From assembly GCF_001713475.1 (NCBI RefSeq), contig NZ_CP016500.1:62001-126000 (forward strand): a DNA stretch of 64,000 bases, given 5' to 3'. This document shows, in pieces, positions 9,542 to 18,152 of the stretch. Position 1 is the stretch's first letter, and each line of letters starts with the position of its first letter. The notes under the pieces were generated by a model. It did no database searches, was not told where the DNA came from, and saw only the letters and a program-made list of their open reading frames with translations. A program made the translations under genes and the position numbers. The DNA comes from Agrobacterium sp. RAC06. Its GTDB lineage: Bacteria; Pseudomonadota; Alphaproteobacteria; Rhizobiales; Rhizobiaceae.

Positions 9542-9658
9542 TTAGCTTGACCTCAGCATGCGCACTAGCAGACCGTCCTTGAGCCAGAACTGGTGATGGA
9601 GCGAAGCGGCGACATGCAGCGCTATGGGGACGATGAATGGCCTGCTGCCGGTTAGTGG
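9542..9658 (-). pseudogene. Possible cytochrome b561 gene remnant (C-terminus)
   Basis: On the minus strand a short open stretch reads IALHVAASLHHQFWLKDG followed by LLVRML and a stop. This resembles the last transmembrane helix and conserved C-terminal HH-(V/W)-x-(R/K)-DG-x-L-x-RML motif of the cytochrome b561 family. The frame is closed by a stop just upstream of the motif, so only about 38 codons remain. The rest of 9360-9720 shows no other gene. The identification rests on one motif. Confidence 0.4.
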
Positions 9659-9723
9659 TCAATGCACATATGCTCGACGACGGCGACCTTGAGCATTTAG
9701 AGTAGTCCTGCGGAGTTGTAGAT

Positions 9724-9836
9724 TCATCCCGATCGGTTCTATTTCGGTCAGTTGGCGCTATTAATCCTAAAATCATCCCGATCGGTTCTTTTGACTTCCC
9801 TTCATACCATCTGATGATATCATCATCCCGATAGGG
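9724..9836 (+). promoter_or_regulatory. Repeated operator-like sites upstream of hipBA
   Basis: Three copies of TCATCCCGAT(C/A)GG begin at 9724, 9773 and 9823, spaced 49 and 50 bases. The last extends into the dyad TCA-N-CCC-GATA-GGG-N-TGA just before the hipB start. A perfect 14-base palindrome, TGATGATATCATCA, lies at 9812-9825. Spaced dyads upstream of hipB are the known mode of HipB autorepression in E. coli; their function here is inferred. Confidence 0.6.
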
Positions 9837-9842
9837 GTGATT

Positions 9843-10070
9843 ATGGAAACGATCAAAGATACGAAAAGCCTCGGAATGCTGATCCGTGAGGAGCGCAAAC
9901 AGCAGGGTTTAACCCAGGAGCAACTCGCCGGGGTGATTGGTGTGGGCGTACGGTTTGTGCGTGAACTCGAGGCTGGCAAAGAGAGCTGCCAGATTGGCCG
10001 TGCGATGCAAGTCTTGGCTGGTTTGGGCCTCGTTGTTTCGGTCGGGCGTCGCCAGGGCCCGCGATCATGA
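9843..10070 (+). CDS. hipB: HipB-type antitoxin, XRE family
   Basis: A 75-residue Cro/CI-type helix-turn-helix protein: IREERKQQGLTQEQLAGVIGV followed by the recognition region VRFVRELEAGKESCQIG. ATG at 9843 is preferred over GTG at 9837 because AGGGG lies just upstream. HipB binds and neutralises the HipA kinase and represses the operon through the sites upstream. It overlaps hipA by four bases, the normal antitoxin-first order. Confidence 0.88.
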   Translation: METIKDTKSLGMLIREERKQQGLTQEQLAGVIGVGVRFVRELEAGKESCQIGRAMQVLAGLGLVVSVGRRQGPRS

Positions 10071-11329
10071 CACGCGTCTTGGACGTCTATTTTCGCGACA
10101 CCAAGGCGGGCGTACTCGGCCGGCTTGATGACGGCCTGCTGACTTTTGCCTATGACGGCGCGTATCTCCTGGACCAACGATCGCGTGCGATCTCGTTCTC
10201 GATGCCCCTGCAAGAAAAGCCATTTGGTGATCAGGTGGTGCGCCCGTTTTTCTCCGGCCTCTTGCCGGACGAAGGCGCACGGCAACGCCTAGCCGGCGCG
10301 CTCGGCCTTTCGGCAGGCAATGCTTTCGGGCTACTGGAAATTATCGGGGGTGAATGCGCAGGTGCCTTGTCACTCTATCCCCCCGGCACGGCGCCCGAAC
10401 CTCCCGGCCAGTCCCAAGCCGAAATTCTCACTTCGGAACGTCTGGATGAAATTCTCAGCAGGTTGCGGACCCGCCCTTTGCTTGGTGGAGACGAGGGCAT
10501 TCGCTTATCGCTCGCCGGCGCGCAGGATAAACTGGCGGTCATTGTCGATGGAGATTCCATTGCCTTGGCGAGAGATGGTCGACCAACGACCCATATCTTG
10601 AAACCGCTCATCCAGGCGTTGGAAGGCACGGTGGAGAACGAGTATTTTTGTATGCGGCTGGGTGCCCGCCTCAAGCTGCCGGTACCCCATGTCGAGATAC
10701 GCCTAGACGGGGCGACTGCCTTTCTCCTGGTTGAACGTTATGATCGGACGAAGGCTGCAGACGGCATCATTGAGCGCCTACACCAGGAAGACTTTTGCCA
10801 GGCCCTTAGCGTACCGCCGGAGCTGAAGTATGAGGCCGAGGGCGGACCGGGAACAGAACGGGCTCTCGGGCTGATCGACCAGGTCTGCGCTAGACCTGCC
10901 GCGGATCGGTTACAGTTCATCCGCATGCTGATCTTCCACTATCTCGTCGGCAACGCCGATGCCCACGGCAAGAACTACGCCCTGCTTTACGGCTCCGATG
11001 AACCGGATCTGGCACCGATCTACGATGTCGTTTGCACGGCCGTTTATCCTCGCTTGTCAAAGAGGCTCGCCATGAAGATTGGCGGCCGCGATGTGCCCGA
11101 CACGATCCAGATGAAGCATTGGACGACATTGGTGCCCGAAACCAAATCTTCTCAGCGCATCCTTGTTCGCGATCTTGCCCAAATGGCCGAAAGGATTTTG
11201 AGCGAGGCCGATGCCCTTGTTGCAGAACTGGCCGACGAGGGGATCAGGCACCCCATCCTGAGCGCAATTCGCAAGGTCATCTCTACTCGGGCTGGTTTGC
11301 TACAGAAAGCCGCGGAGCAGGTGTCTTAA
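10067..11329 (+). CDS. hipA: HipA-type serine/threonine kinase toxin
   Basis: A 420-residue HipA. The N-terminal subdomain ends in FFSGLLPDEGARQRL (about residues 63-77). The kinase domain shows the ATP-binding loop LSLAGAQDKLAV (about 145-156), the catalytic loop LVGNADAHGKN with Asp and Asn (about 290-300), and the metal-binding YDVV. In E. coli HipA phosphorylates glutamyl-tRNA synthetase and promotes persistence. All kinase motifs are intact, so the toxin is probably active. The gene is translationally coupled to hipB. Confidence 0.92.
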   Translation: MTRVLDVYFRDTKAGVLGRLDDGLLTFAYDGAYLLDQRSRAISFSMPLQEKPFGDQVVRPFFSGLLPDEGARQRLAGALGLSAGNAFGLLEIIGGECAGALSLYPPGTAPEPPGQSQAEILTSERLDEILSRLRTRPLLGGDEGIRLSLAGAQDKLAVIVDGDSIALARDGRPTTHILKPLIQALEGTVENEYFCMRLGARLKLPVPHVEIRLDGATAFLLVERYDRTKAADGIIERLHQEDFCQALSVPPELKYEAEGGPGTERALGLIDQVCARPAADRLQFIRMLIFHYLVGNADAHGKNYALLYGSDEPDLAPIYDVVCTAVYPRLSKRLAMKIGGRDVPDTIQMKHWTTLVPETKSSQRILVRDLAQMAERILSEADALVAELADEGIRHPILSAIRKVISTRAGLLQKAAEQVS

Positions 11330-11503
11330 GCAGTTAAGGGTCGCGGATATCCACCGCTTTGTCCTTGGACAAACGGGTCGGTGGTTCGAATCCTTTCAAG
11401 ATCGAAGACGACTGGTATCGCACAGAACGCGGAGACAACTATCCCATTCGCCAAGAGCATCGCCGATTACGATTACGACGACGCCACTGGCGGGGAAATC
11501 CGG

Positions 11504-11529
11504 GGGCGCCGGCGGAACCGGCGCCCTTT
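11504..11529. terminator. GC-rich hairpin between convergent genes
   Basis: GGGCGCCGG pairs perfectly with CCGGCGCCC around a 5-base loop and is followed by TTT on the + strand. It sits between hipA (+) and the monooxygenase (-), only 9 bases past the latter's stop. It could end transcription from either side, although the T-run is short. Confidence 0.55.
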
Positions 11530-11537
11530 GATCGGCA

Positions 11538-13340
11538 TCACGACATATGGTGCGGCTCGCTGAGGCCGTAGACGGGGGTGTCGATCCCGGCCTGACGTGC
11601 CTTCAATTGCAGTGACAGGTATTGCGAGTAGTGGCGTGACTGGTGAAGGTTGCCGCCATGGAACCACAGCGCTTCCTGTCGCGTCGGCTTCCACATGTTG
11701 CGCTGTTCACCCTCCCAGGGACCGGGGTCCTTGGTCGTGTTCGAGCCGAGGCCCCAGCACTTGCCGACCTTGTCAGCCACTTCGCGCGAGATGAGATCGG
11801 CAGCCCAGCCGTTCATCGAGCCGTAGCCAGTCGCGTAAACGATGAGGTCCGCCGGAAGCTCCGTGCCGTCCTTCAGCACGACGGCATTCTCCGTCAGGTG
11901 CGAGACATCGACGCCCGACTTCAGCTTGATCGAGCCGTCGATGACGAGATCGCAGGCCCCGACATCGATGTAATAGCCCGACCCCCGGCGCAGGTATTTC
12001 ATGAACAGGCCTGAATCGTCATCGCCGAAATCCAGCATGAAGCCAGCCTTTTCGAGCGCCCGATAGAACTCAGCATCCTGCTCGCGGATCCTGTTGTAGA
12101 TCGGGATCTGGAACTCGTGCATGATCCGGTAGGGCAGGGACGCGAAGATCAGGTCCGCCTTTCGCGTCGTCATGCCGCTCTGGACTGCCCGTTCGGAGTA
12201 AAGATCGCCTAGTCCGATCTCCATCAGCGAGTCCGACTTGACGATATGGGTGGACGAGCGTTGCAGCATGGTGACGTCGGCGCCGGCTTCCCAAAGTGCC
12301 GCGCAGATGTCATGGGCGGAATTGTTGGAGCCAATCACAACGACTTGTCTGCCGGCATAGGCATCCGGTCCTGGATGCTGCGAGGAATGCTGCTGTTCGC
12401 CCTTGAAGATGTCCTGACCTTCGAATTTCGGAACATTGGCCTTGCCCGACATGCCGGTTGCCAGCACCAGCTGCTTAGGTTTGAGCACCACTTCCTTGCC
12501 GTCGCGCTCGACCACCACCGTCCATTCGCCTGTCGCCTCGTCATATTGCGCTGACTTCGCCGTGGTCGAGCCCCAATAGTTGAGCTCCATGACCCGGGTA
12601 TACATTTCCAGCCAGTCGCCCACCTTGTCCTTCGGCGTGAAGACCGGCCAATTTTCCGGGAAAGGGATATATGGCAGGTGATCGTACCAGACCGGGTCGT
12701 GCAGGCAGAGTGACTTGTAGCGTTTGCGCCAGCTGTCTCCGGGTCGTTGGTTCTTCTCTATGATAATGGTCGGCACGCCGAGCTGGCGAAGACGCGCGCC
12801 GAGCGCAATGCCACCCTGGCCGCCGCCGATGATCACGACATAGGGCTGGATGGTGTAGCCGAGTTCGGCTGCCTCGGTGTCCTGCTTCTCCTTCCAGGTC
12901 CGGCGGTTGCGGTCATGGCCGTGCTCTGCCCCCATTGGGCGACGGAAACCCCGGGGCTCCTCGTGACCCTTGAGTTCCGTCATGGTGGTCAGAAGCGTCC
13001 AGATCAGGCCCTCCCTGAGGCGGATATGGCCATAGCCACGGGCAACGTCGGTTTCAAATTCGAACCAGCCCTCGGTGACGCCGCCGGCTTCGGACGCCGC
13101 CTCTTTGCTATCCTGGACAAAGTTGGAAGGTTTGGTTGTCGCAAGCTGGCTCGCCAGCATGTCGCGGATCTGCTTATGGCCTTCCAGCGTCTTCAGGTTC
13201 CAGGTGAAGGTCACCAGGTCGCGCCAGTAGCAGTCGGCCTGAAACAGGTTGACGGCGGTGTCGATGTCGCCGCTTGCAAGCACCCCCTCGAGTTTTGCAA
13301 GTGCCGTATCGATCTTGGTTGCGGGGCTGATATCAAGCAT
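11538..13340 (-). CDS. Flavin-containing monooxygenase with N-terminal NTF2-like domain
   Basis: A 600-residue protein. The first ~130 residues look like a SnoaL/NTF2-like domain. A FAD-binding GGGQGG motif follows at about residue 172, then the FMO fingerprint region FKGEQQHSSQHP near 312-323, a second Rossmann motif VVVIGSNNSAH near 335, and the late LIVYATGYG motif. GGAGGAGA precedes the start. It lies downstream of the zinc alcohol dehydrogenase and next to an AcoR-type activator, so its substrate may be a small ketone or alcohol-derived carbonyl (Baeyer-Villiger-like chemistry). That substrate is inferred. Confidence 0.88.
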   Translation of the reverse strand: MLDISPATKIDTALAKLEGVLASGDIDTAVNLFQADCYWRDLVTFTWNLKTLEGHKQIRDMLASQLATTKPSNFVQDSKEAASEAGGVTEGWFEFETDVARGYGHIRLREGLIWTLLTTMTELKGHEEPRGFRRPMGAEHGHDRNRRTWKEKQDTEAAELGYTIQPYVVIIGGGQGGIALGARLRQLGVPTIIIEKNQRPGDSWRKRYKSLCLHDPVWYDHLPYIPFPENWPVFTPKDKVGDWLEMYTRVMELNYWGSTTAKSAQYDEATGEWTVVVERDGKEVVLKPKQLVLATGMSGKANVPKFEGQDIFKGEQQHSSQHPGPDAYAGRQVVVIGSNNSAHDICAALWEAGADVTMLQRSSTHIVKSDSLMEIGLGDLYSERAVQSGMTTRKADLIFASLPYRIMHEFQIPIYNRIREQDAEFYRALEKAGFMLDFGDDDSGLFMKYLRRGSGYYIDVGACDLVIDGSIKLKSGVDVSHLTENAVVLKDGTELPADLIVYATGYGSMNGWAADLISREVADKVGKCWGLGSNTTKDPGPWEGEQRNMWKPTRQEALWFHGGNLHQSRHYSQYLSLQLKARQAGIDTPVYGLSEPHHMS

Positions 13341-13376
13341 GTCTTCTCCTCCATGAATGCTTGGGTGTGGTCAGGA

Positions 13377-13397
13377 GAACGCCCGTGCGGGGCGTTC
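13377..13397 (-). promoter_or_regulatory. Intercistronic hairpin between dehydrogenase and monooxygenase
   Basis: GAACGCCC (13377-13384) pairs perfectly with GGGCGTTC (13390-13397) around a 5-base loop in the 118-base gap between the two genes. It lacks a T-run, so it is more likely an mRNA processing or stability element than a full terminator. Confidence 0.45.
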
Positions 13398-13458
13398 CGT
13401 CAAAGCGTCCAGGCCGCCGCCTTCTGGGCTCCTCTCCCTGAAGGCTTGGCCAAGGTGC

Positions 13459-14532
13459 TTATTTCGAAAGATCGATGAGGATCTTCAAATGGGTGCCGGC
13501 TGGGTCAAGGAGGGCGTCGAAGCCCTCCTTGACCGCCGAGCCGAGCGTGATGCGCTTGGTGACTATCTTGGTCGCCGGCAGCAGGCCGGAGGCGATCAGG
13601 CTGATGACGCGCGGCCAGTAGTGGGTCGGATAGGCCCAGGAGCCCTTCACCTCAAGATCCCGAAATGTGACCTGGAACCAGTCGATGGGGTTTTCGTGCG
13701 GATGCAGACCTGTCTGCACGACGACGCCCTGCTTGCGTACGGCATCGACGCAAGCCTTCAGCGCATGCTCGTTGCCCACGCATTCGATCGCGACGTCGCA
13801 ACCGACCTGGCCCTCGGTCTGGGCGCGCACGACATCGCCGACCTTGTCGCGCTTCGGATTGATCGTGATGACGTCGGGCAGCACCTTCCTGGCAAGTTCG
13901 AGCCGTGAGTCGTTGAGATCGGAGACAAACAGCTTGGTCGCGCCGGCCGCGCGGGCGGCGAGCAGCGTCAGCATGCCGATCGGGCCGGCGCCGGTGACGA
14001 GAACGCTGTTGCCGGCGGTCACGCCGCCGCGGTCGCAGGCATAGACGGCAACGGCCGTCGGTTCGACGAGCGCGGCCTCCTCATCGGTCATCTCGTTCGG
14101 GATCTTCTGGACGTTGTATTCGTTGACAGTGGCAGCTTCGGCCATGCCGCCGCCGTCCCAGCTCAAGCCCACCAGTGCCAGCTGCGTGCTCAGGTGGAAC
14201 AGGCCTCGGTCGGCGAAATAGTCGCCGGAGCGCGGCATGACGAGCGGCTGGATCGAGACGCGATCGCCAACGGCAACCGAGTTCACACCTTCCCCGACGG
14301 CTTCGACAACGCCGCCGAATTCATGGCCGAGCACCTGCGGGCCGTGGGCGCCGGTAAAAGGATGCGGCTTTGTTGGGATGAAGATCGGGCCATAGCTGTA
14401 TTCGTGAAGATCGGTTCCGCAGATCCCGACGAAGCGGTTGCGAACGCGAACCTGACCTGGTCCCGGCATCTTCGGCTCGGGGATATCTTCGAGCCGCAAG
14501 TCCTTGGCGGCATAAAATCTCAGGGCACGCAT
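13459..14532 (-). CDS. Zinc-binding alcohol dehydrogenase (2,3-butanediol dehydrogenase-like)
   Basis: A 357-residue medium-chain dehydrogenase. Catalytic zinc ligands are visible in GICGTDLHEY and LGHEFGG, and the NAD-binding Rossmann motif is GAGPIGM near residue 180. The overall pattern fits (R,R)-butanediol/sorbitol-type enzymes. The structural-zinc cysteine cluster usual near residue 100 is absent; that stretch reads PRSGDYFADRGLFHLS. GGAGGAAAC precedes the ATG. A sigma-54 promoter and an AcoR-family activator lie immediately upstream, supporting a role in acetoin/2,3-butanediol or related alcohol use. Confidence 0.9.
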   Translation of the reverse strand: MRALRFYAAKDLRLEDIPEPKMPGPGQVRVRNRFVGICGTDLHEYSYGPIFIPTKPHPFTGAHGPQVLGHEFGGVVEAVGEGVNSVAVGDRVSIQPLVMPRSGDYFADRGLFHLSTQLALVGLSWDGGGMAEAATVNEYNVQKIPNEMTDEEAALVEPTAVAVYACDRGGVTAGNSVLVTGAGPIGMLTLLAARAAGATKLFVSDLNDSRLELARKVLPDVITINPKRDKVGDVVRAQTEGQVGCDVAIECVGNEHALKACVDAVRKQGVVVQTGLHPHENPIDWFQVTFRDLEVKGSWAYPTHYWPRVISLIASGLLPATKIVTKRITLGSAVKEGFDALLDPAGTHLKILIDLSK

Positions 14533-14570
14533 GTTTCCTCCACAAGGCTGCTTTTGATATCCTCAAGGAG

Positions 14571-14586
14571 AGCAACCCCTGTGCCA
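14571..14586 (-). promoter_or_regulatory. Sigma-54 (-24/-12) promoter
   Basis: Read on the minus strand, positions 14586 to 14571 spell TGGCACAGGGGTTGCT, an exact match to the TGGCAC-N5-TTGCW consensus. Transcription would start near 14560, leaving a short leader before the dehydrogenase start at 14532. The adjacent activator contains the GAFTGA loop that contacts sigma-54. Confidence 0.88.
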
Positions 14587-14649
14587 GCTGTGCAGGTCGT
14601 CGAGATGACTGAAATTGCAGCGCTTTTAGAAACCACGCAGGTGGAGGGC

Positions 14650-14677
14650 GCCACAGGTGTGGCGCAACAGCTGTGGC
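14650..14677. promoter_or_regulatory. Paired dyads, probable AcoR-type enhancer sites
   Basis: Two adjacent 14-base dyads: GCCACAGGTGTGGC at 14650-14663 (perfect six-base arms) and GCAACAGCTGTGGC at 14664-14677 (one mismatch). They lie about 65-105 bases upstream of the sigma-54 promoter and directly after the activator's stop codon, the expected place for upstream activator sequences. Confidence 0.65.
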
Positions 14678-14696
14678 CGGTGCCGCAGTGGCCTGT

Positions 14697-16601
14697 TTAG
14701 TGTGGGCGGTCTATGCCAAATCGCTTCATCCGACGATGAAGGGTCGTGCGATCGATGCCGAGACGGCGTGCGGCTTCCGAGACATTGCCCTTGCAGCCGA
14801 TGAGTACGGCCCTGAGCTCCGCTTCCTGTCCATGTTTGTGACGGTCCGGAGCCGATCGGATTAATTGATCCGGCAGGTCCGTGACCTCGATCATGCCGTC
14901 GTCGCAAAGGGCTGCCGCAAAGGCTATGGCATTGTCGAGCTCGCGGATATTACCCGGCCAGCGATGGGCCAGAAGCAGCGTCCGGGCCACGCCGGAAAGC
15001 GTGAGGGGCCGGCCGCGCGTGCCGTGTTTATCGAGCATTCGTTCGAGTAGCCAGGGCAGGTCCTCGCGTTCGCACAGCCGTGGCAGCGCCAGGACGGCGG
15101 TGTTCAGCCGATAATAGAGATCTTCCCGAAAACCGCCCGATGAGACCATGTCGGCCAGCGCATGATGCGATGCGGAGAGGATGCGGAAGTCGATCTTGCG
15201 GGCGACCGAGCCGCCGACGGGCAAAACCTCGCCTTCGGCCAAGACCCTCAGCAAACGGCTCTGCGCCGCATAGGGCATGTCGCCGATCTCGTCGAGGAAC
15301 AGCGTTCCGCCTTCGGCCTCCTCGATCAACCCCTTTCGCCCCTTGGCCAAGGCGCCGGTGAAGGCGCCCGGTACATAGCCGAAGAGCTCGCTTTCGATCA
15401 GCTGTTCTGGGATGGCGGCGCAGTTGACCGCCACGAAGCGGCCGGAAAGGCCGCTCACCTCATGAATGATGCGGGCGAGATATTCCTTGCCGGTTCCGGT
15501 CTCTCCCTGCAGCAGGATCGGCAGGCCGCTGGGGGCGAGCCTTGTTACCTTGCGCCGGAGGGTGTCGATCGAAGGCACGATGCCGCCGAGCCGGCTGAGA
15601 GCCGGCGGCCGGTCAGACGAATGGACAAGCGGCAGGCTCGCCGTACGCTGCTGCGGCTCGATGGCATGGGCAAAGAGCAGCGAGCCGTCGCGCACCGCGA
15701 TCCGCCGGTCCTGAGGCAGGCTGGCGCGGGTGAGCGAAGCGAGTTCGTCGAGCCCGGCCTGGAAGAAGTGAGTGACCGGCTGTCCGATCAGAAGCTCGGG
15801 CGATCGCCAGTCGATCCCGGAAGATGTGGCCAGAAGTCGGGCGCCTCCGTGGGTCATGCCGGTGATCCGTCCCGCGCCGTCGACGGAGATCGCGGCTTCC
15901 GGGTCGACGTCGAGAAACTCCGGCGCCCCTGCAAAGCGCAGTACCAGATCGTGGCGGCTGTTTGCCATGAGATTGGCCAGTTCGATGCGCCGCACGGTCG
16001 ATGAGACGAGATGGCGCGCCATATTCTGGCTTGTCTTGAGGATGGGTGAGCTCAGAAGCGAGATATCCAAGACGGCAGCCAGCGTCCCTTGCGTATCGTA
16101 GATCGGCGCGGCAGTGCACGAGAGCGGCGTGTGGGTAATGTCGAAATGATCGGTCTGATGGATGGTCAGGGCCTCGCCGGTCGCGAGGCAGGCACCCACT
16201 GCACAGGTGCCGGCGCGTGGCTCGGACCATTCCGAGCCAAGATAGAGCCCCGCCTTGCGCAAATTGTTGTTGAAGGACGGGTCGCCCAGAAATTCAACGG
16301 TAACACCCTGCCGGTCCGATAGCAGCAGCACATAGTTCTGCTCGGCAACCTGCCGGTAAAGCCGCTCCAGACCGGAGCGGGCGATATGCACAAGGTCTTC
16401 TGCCTGCTGGCGATGTTCGCGCAGCCGAGTCTGAGAGACGATGACCGCCTCGCGCGCCTGCGCAGGATCAAGCTGATAGGTTTCCAGGCAGCGGCGCCAG
16501 GATTCAATGACAATGGCGTCGCGACCCGTGTTGCTCCCTCGTCCAACCTGCTCGATTTCTTTTATGTGATCCGCAAAACCCATCAAATCACCGGCCTTCA
16601 A
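14697..16601 (-). CDS. acoR: Sigma-54-dependent transcriptional activator, AcoR family
   Basis: A 634-residue regulator with three parts. The N-terminal sensory half contains a GAF-like region. The AAA+ domain has Walker A GETGTGKE (about residue 365), the sigma-54 contact loop GAFTGA (about 410) and Walker B LFLDEIGD. A Fis-type HTH, VSEAARRLGIDRTTLHRRM, lies at the C-terminus. The start may be at the first Met or seven codons in. AcoR proteins respond to acetoin-like inducers; the effector here is inferred from the 2,3-butanediol-dehydrogenase-like neighbour. Confidence 0.9.
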   Translation of the reverse strand: MKAGDLMGFADHIKEIEQVGRGSNTGRDAIVIESWRRCLETYQLDPAQAREAVIVSQTRLREHRQQAEDLVHIARSGLERLYRQVAEQNYVLLLSDRQGVTVEFLGDPSFNNNLRKAGLYLGSEWSEPRAGTCAVGACLATGEALTIHQTDHFDITHTPLSCTAAPIYDTQGTLAAVLDISLLSSPILKTSQNMARHLVSSTVRRIELANLMANSRHDLVLRFAGAPEFLDVDPEAAISVDGAGRITGMTHGGARLLATSSGIDWRSPELLIGQPVTHFFQAGLDELASLTRASLPQDRRIAVRDGSLLFAHAIEPQQRTASLPLVHSSDRPPALSRLGGIVPSIDTLRRKVTRLAPSGLPILLQGETGTGKEYLARIIHEVSGLSGRFVAVNCAAIPEQLIESELFGYVPGAFTGALAKGRKGLIEEAEGGTLFLDEIGDMPYAAQSRLLRVLAEGEVLPVGGSVARKIDFRILSASHHALADMVSSGGFREDLYYRLNTAVLALPRLCEREDLPWLLERMLDKHGTRGRPLTLSGVARTLLLAHRWPGNIRELDNAIAFAAALCDDGMIEVTDLPDQLIRSAPDRHKHGQEAELRAVLIGCKGNVSEAARRLGIDRTTLHRRMKRFGIDRPH

Positions 16602-16971
16602 GGCCGCCTCCCGTGATCACAGATTGGTCGTAGACGCATCGGCTTTGCTGCCTTACGCTCACTGGAAATGTCGCCTGCATCTGGTGCGCCTTCGGCCCAC
16701 AGAGACTGCGATGTTTCAACGCCAAGAGCAACCCTGGCCCTAACCTGATTTCCTTGGCAACGGAGAAGTCGCGGTTCTATTGCATGCCGCGACAGAGCCG
16801 CGGTCGCATCCCGTAGATCCCATTCTCAGACCTCTGGAGCGAATAGGGTTGTCTGGGGTCGAAAGAAATCACGCTTAGAGTGGGTGACGACGGGGGAGTC
16901 CGTGAGTTTCCCTTTGAAACCTTGACTGCCGGAGCGAAGGCTTTCATCGGGTCCGCCCATCGAACTTTTTG
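16602..16971. other. Intergenic region, no gene recognised
   Basis: About 370 bases between the start of the AcoR-type gene and the end of the LysR gene. It must contain the AcoR promoter. I see no supported reading frame, RNA or repeat. Confidence 0.5.
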
Positions 16972-17871
16972 TCATTCAGGCACGTTGAACGAACGGCGGA
17001 AATAGCCTCTCACCGCATCCATCGCGGGGCTGAACTCCGCGTTCAGTTTCCAGGCGAGGCCCACATCCATCGACGGGATCGGATCGGTAAGCGAGATGGT
17101 TTCGATCCGTTTGCCTTCCAGCGACCAGGGGCGATGCACCATGTCCGACAGGATGGCCACGCCCTGGCCGTTTGCCACCAGCGAGCGCACGGCTTCGACC
17201 GAGGAAGTGCGCAAGGATATTTTCGGCAAATAGGGGGTCTGGCTCCAATATTTCATTGAACTATGTGAGGCCTCGTCCACTGTCAGCATGATATAGTCTT
17301 CCTCGGCCACCTCCTTTAGGCCGATCTGGTTTTCGCTGAGTAGCCGGTGGCGCGCCGGCACCCAAAGGCGACGTTGCGAACTCAAGAGCTTTTCGGCGAC
17401 CAGCTCCGGGTTTAGGATGTTGGAGGTCAGCATCACCGCAATGTCGTAGCGATTGGCAAGCAGCCCTTCCTCAACCGATTCCCGGTTCATCTCGAATAGC
17501 TGGATCGACAGGTCGGGGAACCGACGTTTCATCCGCTCGATATGGAAGGGCAGAAAATAGCCGATGACGGTATAGGTCGCCGCGATGCTGAGCGTGCCGC
17601 TGACCTCTTCCGAAACAAGGCTGAGCTGCGTTGCCTCCTCAACCTTCTGCAGGATTTCATAGGCTTGGGACAGAAAGCGCCGACCGGCGCCGGTCAGGTC
17701 CATGCCATGCGGCGTGCGCTCAAAAAGAGCAGCGCCAATCGTTTCTTCCAGATCCTTGATCGCGGTTGTCACCGCCGATTGCGAGATCGCCAAGTTGACG
17801 GCGGCCTGGGACACCTGGCCCGCTTCTGCCGTTGCGACGAAGTAGCGAATTTGGCGAAGGCTGAGCGACAT
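16972..17871 (-). CDS. LysR-family transcriptional regulator
   Basis: A 299-residue LysR protein. The winged HTH spans residues ~5-60 (AAVNLAISQSAVTTAIKDLE) and is followed by the usual effector-binding domain. The ATG at 17871 is preferred over the adjacent GTG. It is divergently transcribed from the pxpA-led operon across an A/T-rich 280-base gap, so it is the likely regulator of that operon. The effector is unknown. Confidence 0.9.
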   Translation of the reverse strand: MSLSLRQIRYFVATAEAGQVSQAAVNLAISQSAVTTAIKDLEETIGAALFERTPHGMDLTGAGRRFLSQAYEILQKVEEATQLSLVSEEVSGTLSIAATYTVIGYFLPFHIERMKRRFPDLSIQLFEMNRESVEEGLLANRYDIAVMLTSNILNPELVAEKLLSSQRRLWVPARHRLLSENQIGLKEVAEEDYIMLTVDEASHSSMKYWSQTPYLPKISLRTSSVEAVRSLVANGQGVAILSDMVHRPWSLEGKRIETISLTDPIPSMDVGLAWKLNAEFSPAMDAVRGYFRRSFNVPE

Positions 17872-18152
17872 CACAGTTCCATTCTGTTTCGCGGATATCC
17901 TGTATCGGAAAACCAGATGAATATTCCAAAAAATTGAAATTATGCGCTGCGCAACCGAGACTGTCTCTCGCCAAATCCCTATTTTCGAGAGCTATTTGGC
18001 TTTGGAGCGCAATCGTGGCGCCATCTGAATTTTCGATATGATGCTTCTGAAAATAGAATTTTTCAAATGAATTAATTCTTCCTACCATCTTCTGACCAAA
18101 ACAAAAGCACCGCTGTTATGTGCGTAAAAATCAGGCAAGGCAGGGACGAAAC

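Noticed and set aside
11380..11410. T-arm-like GGTTCGAATCC next to a TTTGTCC/GGACAAA hairpin, suggesting a tRNA or attachment-site relic
   Set aside because: The flanking bases do not form a T stem or acceptor stem, and the sequence does not match the 3' end of the tRNA-Ser in the window.
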